Assembly (NCBI RefSeq): GCF_001039355.2
Contig: NW_019774458.1
Location: forward strand, 37,857 to 88,755
Direction of reading: 5' to 3'
DNA from: Lingula anatina
Lineage: Eukaryota; Brachiopoda; Lingulata; Lingulida; Lingulidae
Length of the DNA stretch: 50,899 nucleotides
A program made the position numbers and the translations under genes. The notes beneath the pieces are model-generated. The model did no database searches and was not told the DNA's origin. It was given only the letters and a program-made list of their open reading frames with translations. The first letter of the stretch is position 1. Every line of letters begins with the position of its first letter. Positions 33,201 to 43,263 of the stretch are shown here, piece after piece.

Positions 33201-36200
33201 TATATTCAAGTTTATATACATGTATATTTCCAATTAGTATTCTTATCTATGAAAATCTCAGTACTGACAATTTCCTAATAAGAACATAGGTCTCCATTTT
33301 ATGCTAAATTATGGTGTTCATTTTCCATTCAATATTGCACATACTAATATAGTAAACATTACTCATATTCAAACCAATTTTCTGCCATTACCTTTTTTAG
33401 CATAGAGCTCGACAAATATAGTGGAGATCATAGCAACTCCGGCGACCATCATGCTAATAGCATGCGGCCATCTTCTTCCCAATTTATTGATGACGAAACA
33501 AATGCAGTAAGCCGGGTATTCAGTAAAGGCTGTGAGGAAATAATTCACAAAGAGATCCCCGGCCAGTGTTCCTGGATTTAGGATGAGACCGTAGTATACC
33601 AAAGTTATGACAAAACTGAAAATGAAAAAAGTAAATTTCACACTTCAATAGATCCGTCAAATCAGCAGCCGACAGGGAGAGAAACCGAGTGTCCGCATTT
33701 CCCAAAAGAAAACACGAATACTTAGATTTCCGTCTTCTTCTGTCCATTTTGCCCTAGAATTTTTATTGTTCTCGATCTTCATTTATTGATAGATTGATGC
33801 CCACGACAAAAAAAAACTGCTTAACTACATGTATTTATAGGAGTAAACACTGCCATCCTTGTTATTGATCATAGTGGTAAAATCAAGTTATAATACCTTT
33901 CACACACTAATGCTAAACCTACAAAACAAACATTCCAAGCAAAGTCCGTAGAAGGAGCCTTGGAGTCTTGCGCATCTCCAGCGGGCTCACATATTCCGTT
34001 TTCTCAAGTGTTTTCTCGTCAAAAATCGTGGCAGGAAGGGTTTTCTTGTTCACCTTGGCGGCCCAGCGTAAGATTTTCTCTGCCCTCTCTGTGTGACCTC
34101 TTGTTAGTAACCAACGAGGAGATTCTGGGATGAGCCTACACGAAAAGAATCAGAAAAAGCCATCAGGTCGTAAAAACAAGCCGAATAACTAATGTATTTT
34201 TTTAAATTCTGTATGTAGGGTCCACAACATCAGAGAAGTAGAACTGAACGTAATTTGTCAAGATGTGTTAAGGCGTTTAAGGCGAATATATTGATGCCAT
34301 CCATCTATTATATGATTCATATGCCTTCAGTGTTCTAATAATTTGCAGGAGCGTTTTGTTCGTCCCAAACCATAAGTTAGAGTTGAAGATGCGTAACTGG
34401 TCATCATATGATGAATTATTTTACGAGATTATACTCACCACCATAAAAAAATATACAGGAAGGAAGGGACAGATACAGCGAGTTGAAGATATCGCCAGTC
34501 CCGTATGCCGTAAGCAAGAGGTGTCAGAAGTACCAAGCCTGTACAGAAGGCAAATTCTGGAGCTAAACCTGCCACCATACGTTTACTTGGACCCACAAGT
34601 TCCAAGGCTGAAATAAATAAATAAATAAATAAATTGTCAATAAAAAACCTTCAGTCCAAGAGCTATCTTTAGGGTTCGGATTTAAACATTATGAAATGAT
34701 ACCTTTAAAATTGTCTTTAAAATATTAAACATATGGGATAGGCCTATGATCAAAACAGTTAAAGCATTGGTTAATACAAGAGGAAATACGCTGCATTAAA
34801 GAGATAACAAAGGCATTATTTGTTTTATTTACCGAGCACCAGCGCCGATGCGAATATGTTGGGACTGGCCAATCCAACCAAAAACCTGAAGACGGCAAAA
34901 GCAGTATAATTTGGAGAGAAAGCAGCACCCACTCCTGCTCCTGCATGGAGAAGACAGGATACGAGAAGTACAGGCTTACGACCACAGCTGAAATAAATAG
35001 GTATTATATCTTAGTATGAAGGTTGGAACACTTTTCACTTTATAAAAAAAAATCATTTAATGTTTTTTTTTTGGTATTCTTATATAATTAAATTAAAAAA
35101 TAGTTGGCGTGGTAATTCTTAATATAACAATTTGCTCCATGGATTTTAAATTATTTTAAAATCATTTACTTCAATTTCAAACTTAAAAAGCTACGTGTAC
35201 TGTACATGTAGGTTTTCCTACGTAACGGGAAGCCATTGCGCATGCACTAATGCGGACACTCAAAAATGAAAAAAAAAAAAAGAAATCCTAAAAAAGGAGT
35301 TTAAAATACTTTAAGAGTGATATATCAGCTTACTAGTCAGCTAAAATTCCTCCAATTATAGATCCTACGAGAACAGCACTCAAAAAGATGACTTGGATAC
35401 TACGGACCTTGAATGAGTTCTTGCACACCAACTGAAACTATACAGTTAACCATTGGAATATGAGTATATGAGAGGTGTAAAGATGGACAAAGTGCTGGGA
35501 GAAACAGAAGAATATAATTGGCATAGCATTGTTGAACAAAACCACTCAATCATAAATAATCTTGCTCGGATGTGAATTAAATTGTAGTTCTATATAATTC
35601 GGTGTTTTAAATTTGCTCGAGTGTCATATTTGGTCTGAATATTGTACAAAGCTACTTATCTTTCCCAGTGTACTCAATTCTTATAACAATAAAAACTCAT
35701 CAAAAGGCGCCGGTTTGTGAGTAGAAAAAATTTTGACTTGGATGGAAAATTTTGGATAGGATACATTGAACCCATGTGCATATTCAGAACAATTCCATGC
35801 ACATGTACACCAGGCTTAATGTGTGCAAATACTCACGTCCATTGGGAATGTCTTCGAGAAGACCGATGTGTCATACACCCAAGTGTCGCATTCAGCTAAC
35901 GTTTTGTTCCCGTAGTCGGTTTGCCGGTAGTAGCTACATTTGTCGTAGCCGCCATCTTTGTCATTGATTGGGATAGTAAGGTTCACCAGATCCTCGTGCC
36001 ATGAGTTTTGTACGAGGTAAGTATCATTCACCAATGCCGGAAGACTGCACCTAAAAGAGGACACGTGTATCTCTATGTTATATTATTAAATTTAAATTGC
36101 ACCTTTTTTGCCACGAAACCGAACCAAAGGCCACCATATGGTTTCAAATAGTACAACTTGCAGAAATACCAAAAGACATCCTTTCATATCATATTAATAT

Positions 36201-37918
36201 AAATTAAAAATGGGTATAATGGAGTAGCTAACACTATCTATCTGAAATGCAAATGTATTCGGTATAGGCCAGGTTTAAATGTAGGATTTAGGTAAAATAC
36301 TACTGTACAATTGTTATTCCCCCCCCCCCCCTTTGTTTTAAGTTATACAATAAACAAGCCTGGCTTCTGTACTGTCAAACTCTCCAATGTGCTCTACTAT
36401 CTCGCCGAACTTCATTTCTGTTTTCTCAATTTCTTCTCCATTTACTAGAGCGGAGATGCACACCTCTGGCCTAACGTTCTGCATTATATTAATACTATGT
36501 GTAGTACATCGTAATACGAACCATTATTACCTTCGACCTATAATTCTCTTATGCTGAATTGCAAATGCACATGTAACCGGACATTTTTATATCTTTTTAG
36601 GCATAATTATTTATTGTGACAAGAACGCACAACTGGCGCTAATAGATTCCTGATGTTACTTAAAGTGGTGTGATGGTAAGTAAATGTTCTTTTGGGAGTA
36701 CGCCACCTGGTGTTACCTCCACCTTAAACTATAGTCTACGATTTCGGAATGATTTTAATTAAAATTTGATTAATATGAAATTTTTACCTGTTTTGAAAAA
36801 CATTAAATTTCTCTCTCTCTCTCCGGGGGATAAGTCGGTTTTATTCATTTGTTGATTGTTTTTTATAATTATAGTTAATAATATCATTATTTATGTTTAG
36901 TTTTATTAAATGTAATCACTTTTTACTCTCAGTGCCATAAGGCAGGCAACTAAGATACTAACATACAGTTGCTTATCAATTTATATTTGTCGACGAGGGA
37001 CAATTGATGCAATGTAATATATGCTGTAATTGTCCTTTGGATGCAATGGCAAGAATTTTAACATGTACTTCACACATTAACTGAACGTGCCATTAACCTT
37101 AAGGTGCATTATCTTATAGTTTGAATTTAAATTCCTTTGGTCCTCAACCGTGATGAAGGTTCCTTTGGCACAATTACTGCCGCTTGTGTTTTAATTAGCT
37201 AAGCAATGGCATAAAACATGTGCTTGGGCGAAATAAAAAGATATCTTGAGAATTATTAAATGTCTGTGTATTTATATTACCTTTGAGATATAACTTTTTT
37301 TCTATTTGTTATATGTATTTGTGTCATAGCACGAAAGACCTTATTCTTTGTTTTCAGACAGATACATAATATTTTACATGTAATAGCGGTAGTGGTAATA
37401 GCGGTAAACATGAATGCAAGCCAATGTGGGTCTTTTTGGTGTATACCGTACGTGTGAAATGCGACACATAACCATTGCCGAGGAATGCATGATTTTCTGT
37501 TACATTTTCAAATGACCTAACTGACATACAGGCCTCTCTCTCTCTCTCTCTCTCTCTCTCCTTGTATCCCCAAAATCACGCCTATTATGCCCACGTAGCT
37601 ACATGTATTACACATGTAGCCTACAACACATTATAGCGTGGTAGCAACGTGGTTGCAACTCGATACCAAGCTTTGCTGGGATTTGTATATCCAACCAGTG
37701 CATGCATGTGCACCTACATATACATGTAGCTGCAAGAGTGTGCTTATTTGCAGTTATTTCATTTAATCGTCTCACCTGTGGTCTGGGGTCTCCTGCAGAA
37801 ACACCACCACTACGATCTGCAAGGCGACACTGATTTGTGGGATACAAAGAAGGCACAAAACCCTTGCCTGGCTTTTGCCAAACTCTCCACTGTGTTCTAG
37901 TATCTCGTCGAACTTCAT
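30232..37918 (-). CDS. SLC22-type organic ion transporter, gene 2 (10 exons, with duplicated exon block)
   Basis: Tandem paralogue of gene 1. Exons in transcript order: 37918-37776 (MKFDEILEHSGEFGK), 36050-35837, 35437-35334, 34987-34833, 34607-34439, 34135-33923 (LIPESPRWLLTRG), 33615-33392, 33063-32879, 32491-32328, and last exon 30349-30232 (ends KSSSLGI, stop). Exons 1 and 3-9 have exactly the same lengths as in gene 1 (143, 104, 155, 169, 213, 224, 185, 164 nt) and the same phases; exon 2 is 3 nt shorter. Total 1689 nt, 562 residues. As assembled, exons 7-9 occur twice (second set 31800-31577, 31248-31064, 30676-30513), which would give an impossible 7-8-9-7-8-9 order; see the separate repeat entry. 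An LTR begins 28 bp upstream of the ATG. Confidence 0.87.
30363..33992. repeat. Near-identical tandem repeat of 1815 bp covering SLC22 exons 7-9
   Basis: 30363-32177 and 32179-33992 match at a constant offset of 1815 bp with only a few substitutions. Examples are Met/Ile in the exon-9 motif TL(M/I)DAN and Val/Met at the end of exon 8. The junction is the single N at 32178. The first unit stops within exon 6 (32108-32177), truncating it. The single-N join and allele-level divergence point to two haplotypes laid end to end, but a very recent true duplication is not excluded. Confidence 0.85.
36355..36415 (-). pseudogene. Relic of an SLC22 first exon
   Basis: ATG at 36415 followed by KFGEIVEHIGEFDSTEARL, clearly homologous to the first 20 residues of both SLC22 genes, then a stop soon after; no splice donor. 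It lies in intron 1 of gene 2 and marks a third, lost copy or a partial exon duplication. Confidence 0.75.
37533..37560. repeat. (CT)n microsatellite
   Basis: Pure CT dinucleotides in intron 1 of SLC22 gene 2. A shorter CT run lies near 36811-36823. Confidence 0.85.
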
Positions 37919-37946
37919 TTTTTGTTTTCTTCGGCGGTTAGTTTAT

Positions 37947-38360
37947 TGTTGTGATTACGGTTGTGGCTTGTATTGAATAAAGCGCCATCTATTAATATGA
38001 TGTTGCGCCACCTAGCAGTATGAGATAGACAGCGGAAAATTTGAGAGCTATCTTCACTCAACGATTCCACTGAGCGACCTCGCTAGAGAGACACCTCCGT
38101 AGGATCAGCACCTCCTTTGTATATATTCTTCACTAAGCAAATATTCCTAAGTTCTTCCTACTAGACAGATCCAATTGGTACAGATTGTAGTGACAGACTA
38201 GGAGCTTTTTGAAGTTTGCATAGGAGTCCAGACAGTGGAAATTTAAAGGTAAGTTGTTCATGCCCCTGATCAGGGTGTGTCAGCCGCCTTTGTGTATCAC
38301 TATCATTTAGACTGTAGTTATCACGAGAATAAGTGAGTTTAGCCACTCGGGTTCACTTCA
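37947..38360 (+). repeat. LTR copy 1 of the Ty3/gypsy element
   Basis: 414 bp, starting TGTTG and ending CTTCA (TG...CA ends). It is followed after TT by the primer-binding site TGGCGACAAGGAAAACCG. It matches 39514-39927 with one difference noticed (G/C in CAACGATTCC / CAACCATTCC). It contains AATAAA near its start and a TATA-like TATATATTC. Preceding host sequence is TTTAT. Its left edge is 28 bp from the SLC22 gene 2 start codon. Confidence 0.85.
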
Positions 38361-38524
38361 TTTGGCGACAAGGAAAACCGAGCCCGTTTCCTGTTCTTTG
38401 ATCAATTTTTGGTGTGAGAAATTTTTAAATTCCTTTGTCTGCCGCCATATTGGATAGGTGGGGGGAGTGAAAGTTTATTTAACTCCACGATCCGTGTGCA
38501 GGGGTGGCAATACTTTTTATTGTC
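38361..38524 (+). repeat. Leader fragment after LTR copy 1 (PBS and start of 5' untranslated region)
   Basis: Identical to 39928-40091, then cut off by the N gap. Confidence 0.8.
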
Positions 38525-39511
38525 NNNNNNNNNNNNNNNNNNNNNNNNNNNNNNNNNNNNNNNNNNNNNNNNNNNNNNNNNNNNNNNNNNNNNNNNNNNN
38601 NNNNNNNNNNNNNNNNNNNNNNNNNNNNNNNNNNNNNNNNNNNNNNNNNNNNNNNNNNNNNNNNNNNNNNNNNNNNNNNNNNNNNNNNNNNNNNNNNNNN
38701 NNNNNNNNNNNNNNNNNNNNNNNNNNNNNNNNNNNNNNNNNNNNNNNNNNNNNNNNNNNNNNNNNNNNNNNNNNNNNNNNNNNNNNNNNNNNNNNNNNNN
38801 NNNNNNNNNNNNNNNNNNNNNNNNNNNNNNNNNNNNNNNNNNNNNNNNNNNNNNNNNNNNNNNNNNNNNNNNNNNNNNNNNNNNNNNNNNNNNNNNNNNN
38901 NNNNNNNNNNNNNNNNNNNNNNNNNNNNNNNNNNNNNNNNNNNNNNNNNNNNNNNNNNNNNNNNNNNNNNNNNNNNNNNNNNNNNNNNNNNNNNNNNNNN
39001 NNNNNNNNNNNNNNNNNNNNNNNNNNNNNNNNNNNNNNNNNNNNNNNNNNNNNNNNNNNNNNNNNNNNNNNNNNNNNNNNNNNNNNNNNNNNNNNNNNNN
39101 NNNNNNNNNNNNNNNNNNNNNNNNNNNNNNNNNNNNNNNNNNNNNNNNNNNNNNNNNNNNNNNNNNNNNNNNNNNNNNNNNNNNNNNNNNNNNNNNNNNN
39201 NNNNNNNNNNNNNNNNNNNNNNNNNNNNNNNNNNNNNNNNNNNNNNNNNNNNNNNNNNNNNNNNNNNNNNNNNNNNNNNNNNNNNNNNNNNNNNNNNNNN
39301 NNNNNNNNNNNNNNNNNNNNNNNNNNNNNNNNNNNNNNNNNNNNNNNNNNNNNNNNNNNNNNNNNNNNNNNNNNNNNNNNNNNNNNNNNNNNNNNNNNNN
39401 NNNNNNNNNNNNNNNNNNNNNNNNNNNNNNNNNNNNNNNNNNNNNNNNNNNNNNNNNNNNNNNNNNNNNNNNNNNNNNNNNNNNNNNNNNNNNNNNNNNN
39501 NNNNNNNNNNN
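38525..39511. other. Assembly gap (Ns)
   Basis: 987 Ns. The sequence on the left end (LTR plus leader) recurs on the right end, so the true distance may be zero (unmerged overlap) or a whole element may be missing. Confidence 0.98.
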
Positions 39512-39513
39512 AA

Positions 39514-39927
39514 TGTTGTGATTACGGTTGTGGCTTGTATTGAATAAAGCGCCATCTATTAATATGATGTTGCGCCACCTAGCAGTATGAGATAGACAGC
39601 GGAAAATTTGAGAGCTATCTTCACTCAACCATTCCACTGAGCGACCTCGCTAGAGAGACACCTCCGTAGGATCAGCACCTCCTTTGTATATATTCTTCAC
39701 TAAGCAAATATTCCTAAGTTCTTCCTACTAGACAGATCCAATTGGTACAGATTGTAGTGACAGACTAGGAGCTTTTTGAAGTTTGCATAGGAGTCCAGAC
39801 AGTGGAAATTTAAAGGTAAGTTGTTCATGCCCCTGATCAGGGTGTGTCAGCCGCCTTTGTGTATCACTATCATTTAGACTGTAGTTATCACGAGAATAAG
39901 TGAGTTTAGCCACTCGGGTTCACTTCA
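39514..39927 (+). repeat. LTR copy 2 (5' LTR of the sequenced coding element)
   Basis: 414 bp, TG...CA, nearly identical to 37947-38360. The two bases before it are AA, unlike the TTTAT before copy 1. Contains a consensus splice donor AAAG|GTAAGT (GT at 39816). Confidence 0.88.
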
Positions 39928-39929
39928 TT

Positions 39930-39947
39930 TGGCGACAAGGAAAACCG
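39930..39947 (+). promoter_or_regulatory. Primer-binding site, tRNA-Ser-like
   Basis: TGGCGACAAGGAAAACCG starts two bases after the LTR. Its first 12 bases differ at one position from the complement of a metazoan tRNA-Ser(GCT) 3' end (TGGCGACGAGGA), recalled from general tRNA knowledge, so minus-strand synthesis is probably primed by tRNA-Ser. The second copy is at 38363. Confidence 0.65.
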
Positions 39948-40739
39948 AGCCCGTTTCCTGTTCTTTGATCAATTTTTGGTGTGAGAAATTTTTAAATTCC
40001 TTTGTCTGCCGCCATATTGGATAGGTGGGGGGAGTGAAAGTTTATTTAACTCCACGATCCGTGTGCAGGGGTGGCAATACTTTTTATTGTCCAGCATACC
40101 CTTGTACGTCCATTTGGTGGTATATGAAAGTAATGATTTTGGTTACTAAATTTAAAGATTAAAAGGAAATTCTTATATCTAAATTTGATTATAAAGTAAT
40201 CTTACTTATTCTTGGGGATAACGTGAGGACCCCCAGACTAATTGGTAGTGATCCCCCATATATACTGCTTATATCTGTTTCTTAAAGGTAAGGGTTTATT
40301 TTTACTAAATTTATCTTAAAAAATTACCATATTTGGAGATTTATTCAGGGTATTGTTTCTTATTTCTTTGTTTAGGGTTAAGTTTTTCGGGAATTTTGAA
40401 TTAAATTTTTGAGGGAAGGTATTTTTGGGTTTACATTTATTTTCAATTTTTTACAAATTTTTAAGGTCAAAAGTGAACCTTTGACTTCATTTATTATATT
40501 TCCGGCTACATTTAGCCCAAGAACAGACAGCAGTATATATTTACATTGCCCGTTCCCTTGTCTTTTACAAAAGTACCCCTCAGCCCTATTTTTGACCCTT
40601 TTCCTGACCTTCTCGGTGAAACTGAAATTTCCGGATCACTAGAAGACAGGTCTTCTTATTAATTCTCACACTAATTGTGGACAAAAAGTGCCTCTTTTAC
40701 AGAAAATAGCTGGATTAGTGTGATCTTTTGTTATTAATT

Positions 40740-43208
40740 ATGGCAATGGCAAAAGAATTTATGGTGGATCTCACAAATGCTACCATAAATGATTTAATGA
40801 GAGTACCTGGCATAGGTCAGAAGCGTGCAGAAGCTCTTTTAGATTTCAGAGAACAAGGTATCTGTTTGGATGAGAATTTTCTTCTACAAAAATTAGGGTC
40901 CAATCTTTCATCTAAAGTGTTCCCCTATTTTCATTTCCAAAATAATTTCAGACCATCTAAATCTTTTGGGGGGGCCAGACCCAAAGAAAGAAAAGAAAAC
41001 TCTTCCCAATCTCGTCCAACAAAGATGCTTAATCCTGTTACCGAAGAGCCGACGCAGCTATCAACGTCTATTGACCTATCTATTCCTGATGCTGTAAGCC
41101 AAGAGCAACGTTCTGAAATAGAACAACTTTTATACCAAAACGAGCAATTAGAAAAACAAAAAATGCTCAATTTTTCAATTCTCAAAGAAAAAATTCAAAA
41201 ATTTAAAAATCAAAGTGAGCCACCTAAATTAAAAGTTCCACCTAAATCAGCATTTGAACCAGGTAGGCCACTTATGCAAGACTATCAGGAATTTGATAGG
41301 GAACTAGACGACATTACTAGACGTTTTTCTTTGCCTATTGACATTTGCTCCAATATTCCCCCACCTCATGGTGGTGGGAATCAACCCAATTTTGTTGGTA
41401 CAGCGAACATTTTGGGTGAAAACAAAACATCAACTACTGCCCAGAACAGAGTTCCGGATCATGCTTTGTTTAATCCTCAGGGATATATAACACCTATCAA
41501 TCCCCCTACTATAGCAGATCCTAAGCCACAGTTTTCAAACCCTGATCTTGATGATTCGCTACCACATTTGAGAAATCCAGGCCCCAATTTGTCCCAATTG
41601 CCCAATGTCCCTAAAACCCATTCATTACAAATACCAGGCGCCAATAATGGAGTAGGTGACACGCTTATTCCGGAACTTGGTATTCCTCAAAATTTTGGTA
41701 TAAACCCCAATAAAATTTCAAAAACAAACCAATTCAATCCACCGGATGCTGAGCTTGGTAGGGGTACAATTCCCTTTCCAGGTGAAATGTTCAGTGTTCC
41801 CCAACCCGCTAAAACTGGATTCTCAAAACAATTGGGCCCAGCAACACTGACTGAAGAAAATCCTGTTGAGAGTTCTCTCCCACCTCTTTCAACTCTAAAT
41901 TTTTTAGAGCCCCAAAAGGCAATCAAAATTAAACCATCAAATTTGCCTAGGGAAGAAGAATTATCTCAAAATATGCAGTGTTATCCAAGGTCAGTGAAAT
42001 CCTCTGTCTTTCCCAAAGCTCATGTTACAGCCCCCCATGTCATTCAACAAGATAGGGGGAATCCTATTGATCTTCCTAAGAATCTCTCCTTCAATGGTAA
42101 AGAGGATTGGGAGGACTTTAGGTGCATGTTTCAAAGCTACAGGGAAGTAAATGGATGGACGGATAGTCAGTGCAAAGATTTCCTGCATTGGAGTTTAAAA
42201 GGGAAAGCCCTCAGTTTCTTTACGAAATTGACCCGCTCCAATCCCCTTATCACCTTCCCTGCCCTGATGAATAAACTTGACATTGTGTTTCGAAAGGAGT
42301 ATATCCCAGAAACTTCCCGTGCTGAGTTTCATCAGGCCGCCCAACTACCAACTGAGACTTTAAATGAGTGGGCATGTCGGGTGTTGTTACTGGCCACAGA
42401 CGCGTACCCAGATCTCCCTGAATCTTTCACTCTTAAAGAATGTATCACCAAATTCTGCCAGGGTTGTATTGATCAGGAGGCGGGTAAATATGCGCGACTG
42501 TCTCAACCTAACACCTTAGAGGATGCTATGAACAAAGTCAGTTATTTCCAACATGTGTCCAAAGACTCTCTGGATTATAAAAGAAAAAACAAAAAGCCCA
42601 AGGAAGAAATCTCAGTTAATCCAGTTGGATTAAACTTGACTGAGAATCCTCCCGACAATACCCCAAGCTTGTTGGCCAAACCCCAACTTTCTTCGCTCCA
42701 AATTAATTCCATGTCTGAATTAGAAACCATTGTTGAGCAACTGATAGAAAAACATCTTACCCAGGATTTTCGGTGCTATTTTTGTAACAGCAGTGTTCAT
42801 TTCAAAAAAGACTGTCCCCAATACCAACAGTGGGTAAGACAAAAATCCTATGTTCAGCGCCAAATTCCTCAAGTTCCTCAACAACAGCCACCAACAAGAG
42901 CTTTTCGGCAGCCATTTCAACAAAATCAAAATAGACCATTTTTTCAAAATCAAGCCCCTAGAAATCAATTTTCTCAAAATCAGTTTTCCCAAAATCAATT
43001 TCCTCAAAATCAATTCTCCCAACCTCGATTTTCCCAACCTCGATTCTCCCAACCTCGATTTCCTCAAAATCAAAATACCCAAGGCCAATTTTTTCAAAAT
43101 TCACAAGTTGGGAGAAATCCACAGTCACAAAATATAAATTTTCACCAAAACCAAAATAGATCCAGACAAATGAGTCAAAAAGGCAATTCTGGAAATTCTT
43201 TAAACTGA
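40740..43208 (+). CDS. gag: Gag polyprotein with N-terminal helix-hairpin-helix
   Basis: 822 residues from the ATG at 40740 (an in-frame TTG lies 12 nt upstream). Structural protein that would form the particle and bind RNA. Residues about 10-50 form a helix-hairpin-helix (TNATINDLMRVPGIGQKRA), a ComEA-like DNA-binding motif unusual for Gag. A Pro/Asn-rich linker follows, then a retrotransposon capsid-like domain (about 42085-42560: FNGKEDWEDFRCMFQSY, LKGKALSFFTKL, EYIPETSRAEFHQ, LNEWACRV). Then a CCHC zinc knuckle CYFCNSSVHFKKDC at 42774-42815 and a low-complexity Q/N/F/P-rich C terminus made of short repeats (FSQNQ, FSQPR). Ends at TGA immediately after a frameshift heptamer leading into pol. 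Confidence 0.9.
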   Translation: MAMAKEFMVDLTNATINDLMRVPGIGQKRAEALLDFREQGICLDENFLLQKLGSNLSSKVFPYFHFQNNFRPSKSFGGARPKERKENSSQSRPTKMLNPVTEEPTQLSTSIDLSIPDAVSQEQRSEIEQLLYQNEQLEKQKMLNFSILKEKIQKFKNQSEPPKLKVPPKSAFEPGRPLMQDYQEFDRELDDITRRFSLPIDICSNIPPPHGGGNQPNFVGTANILGENKTSTTAQNRVPDHALFNPQGYITPINPPTIADPKPQFSNPDLDDSLPHLRNPGPNLSQLPNVPKTHSLQIPGANNGVGDTLIPELGIPQNFGINPNKISKTNQFNPPDAELGRGTIPFPGEMFSVPQPAKTGFSKQLGPATLTEENPVESSLPPLSTLNFLEPQKAIKIKPSNLPREEELSQNMQCYPRSVKSSVFPKAHVTAPHVIQQDRGNPIDLPKNLSFNGKEDWEDFRCMFQSYREVNGWTDSQCKDFLHWSLKGKALSFFTKLTRSNPLITFPALMNKLDIVFRKEYIPETSRAEFHQAAQLPTETLNEWACRVLLLATDAYPDLPESFTLKECITKFCQGCIDQEAGKYARLSQPNTLEDAMNKVSYFQHVSKDSLDYKRKNKKPKEEISVNPVGLNLTENPPDNTPSLLAKPQLSSLQINSMSELETIVEQLIEKHLTQDFRCYFCNSSVHFKKDCPQYQQWVRQKSYVQRQIPQVPQQQPPTRAFRQPFQQNQNRPFFQNQAPRNQFSQNQFSQNQFPQNQFSQPRFSQPRFSQPRFPQNQNTQGQFFQNSQVGRNPQSQNINFHQNQNRSRQMSQKGNSGNSLN

Positions 43209-43263
43209 CTGGGGCCAAGGTAAGCGACCGCATCCTTGGGAACCCTGTTCATTTCAGTCGGTC
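43199..43263 (+). promoter_or_regulatory. Programmed -1 ribosomal frameshift signal, gag to pol
   Basis: Heptamer T TTA AAC (43199-43205), in correct gag register, directly followed by the gag stop TGA (43206-43208). After a -1 shift the pol frame is open without a stop through to 48163. Downstream, CCAAGG (43215-43220) pairs with CCTTGG (43234-43239), with a possible GGG/CCC extension (43211-43213 / 43243-43245). Loop bases GACCG (43226-43230) can pair with CGGTC (43259-43263), an H-type pseudoknot. The distance from the heptamer to the stem is 5-9 nt. All this is seen in the sequence; efficiency is inferred. Confidence 0.85.

Noticed and set aside
38402-39637. Long open frames of 341-411 codons on both strands across the gap
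   Set aside because: They consist almost entirely of unknown residues from Ns, so they are artefacts.
42720-43233. Antisense ORFs of 91-125 codons with KLILRKLI-type repeats
   Set aside because: Shadows of the Q/N-rich repetitive C terminus of Gag.
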